A stretch of 5,235 nt of DNA, taken from CAYZJB01 sp964602985. GTDB lineage: Bacteria; CLD3; SB21. Below the pieces are notes generated by a model. That model worked only from the letters and a program-made list of their open reading frames with translations, had not been told where the DNA came from and did no database searches. The stretch lies in the NCBI GenBank assembly GCA_964602985.1, contig CAZRTJ010000051.1, forward strand, positions 1-5,235, in the 5' to 3' direction. Positions 5,211 through 5,235 of the stretch are shown piece after piece (position 1 is the first letter of the stretch; every line of letters starts with the position of its first letter). A program made the position numbers and the translations under genes.

Positions 5211-5235
5211 AAGTTGGAGAGTTTTGTTGGTTTAG

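Noticed and set aside
1..5235. tRNA, rRNA, CRISPR array or insertion sequence
   Set aside because: I saw no tRNA-like cloverleaf, rRNA sequence, regularly spaced direct repeats, transposase or terminal repeats with target duplication.

Overview
The window looks like an accessory region of a bacterium from the Bacteroidota or a related FCB-group lineage. The main clue is the Rhs/YD-repeat protein. Its core ends with the wording typical of that group: DHLGNTRVMF, then HYYAFGM, then NGKELEDDHGLNWYHYGARFYDAQIGRWHVVDP, then IDPDG. The species cannot be named from the sequence.

Layout. Positions 52-676 (+) hold a toxin-first type II toxin-antitoxin pair: a PIN-domain (VapC-like) ribonuclease and an overlapping 57-residue partner. 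Positions 677-814 hold no convincing gene. From 815 (+) comes an Rhs-family polymorphic toxin that lacks its N-terminal part, including any export signal. Its conserved core runs to about 2299, and a variable C-terminal tip with an HEVSH (HExxH) motif runs to 2914. Two short lipoprotein genes follow on the same strand, each overlapping the gene before it (2904-3392 and 3376-3819). They share motif positions, look like distant paralogues, and are the natural immunity candidates. The second appears to be frameshifted near 3750, and its original tail is still readable in another frame up to 3845.

Positions 3846-4532 are GC-rich, pyrimidine-rich on the + strand, and show no credible gene. They contain a strong hairpin (4069-4092) and, at the right end, an intrinsic terminator for the minus-strand gene. 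Positions 4533-5168 (-) encode a 211-residue protein of unknown function with a hydrophobic amphipathic segment and long charged coiled-coil stretches. An imperfect inverted repeat and a weak promoter-like sequence lie upstream of it (5182-5210).

How the parts fit together (inference). The region reads as a conflict locus: a toxin-antitoxin module lies next to the broken 5' end of an Rhs gene, and the variable toxin tip is followed by exported lipoproteins that could protect the periplasm or inner membrane. The lost Rhs N-terminus and the frameshifted second lipoprotein suggest a displaced or decaying Rhs cassette rather than a complete secreted toxin. No function links the minus-strand gene to the rest.
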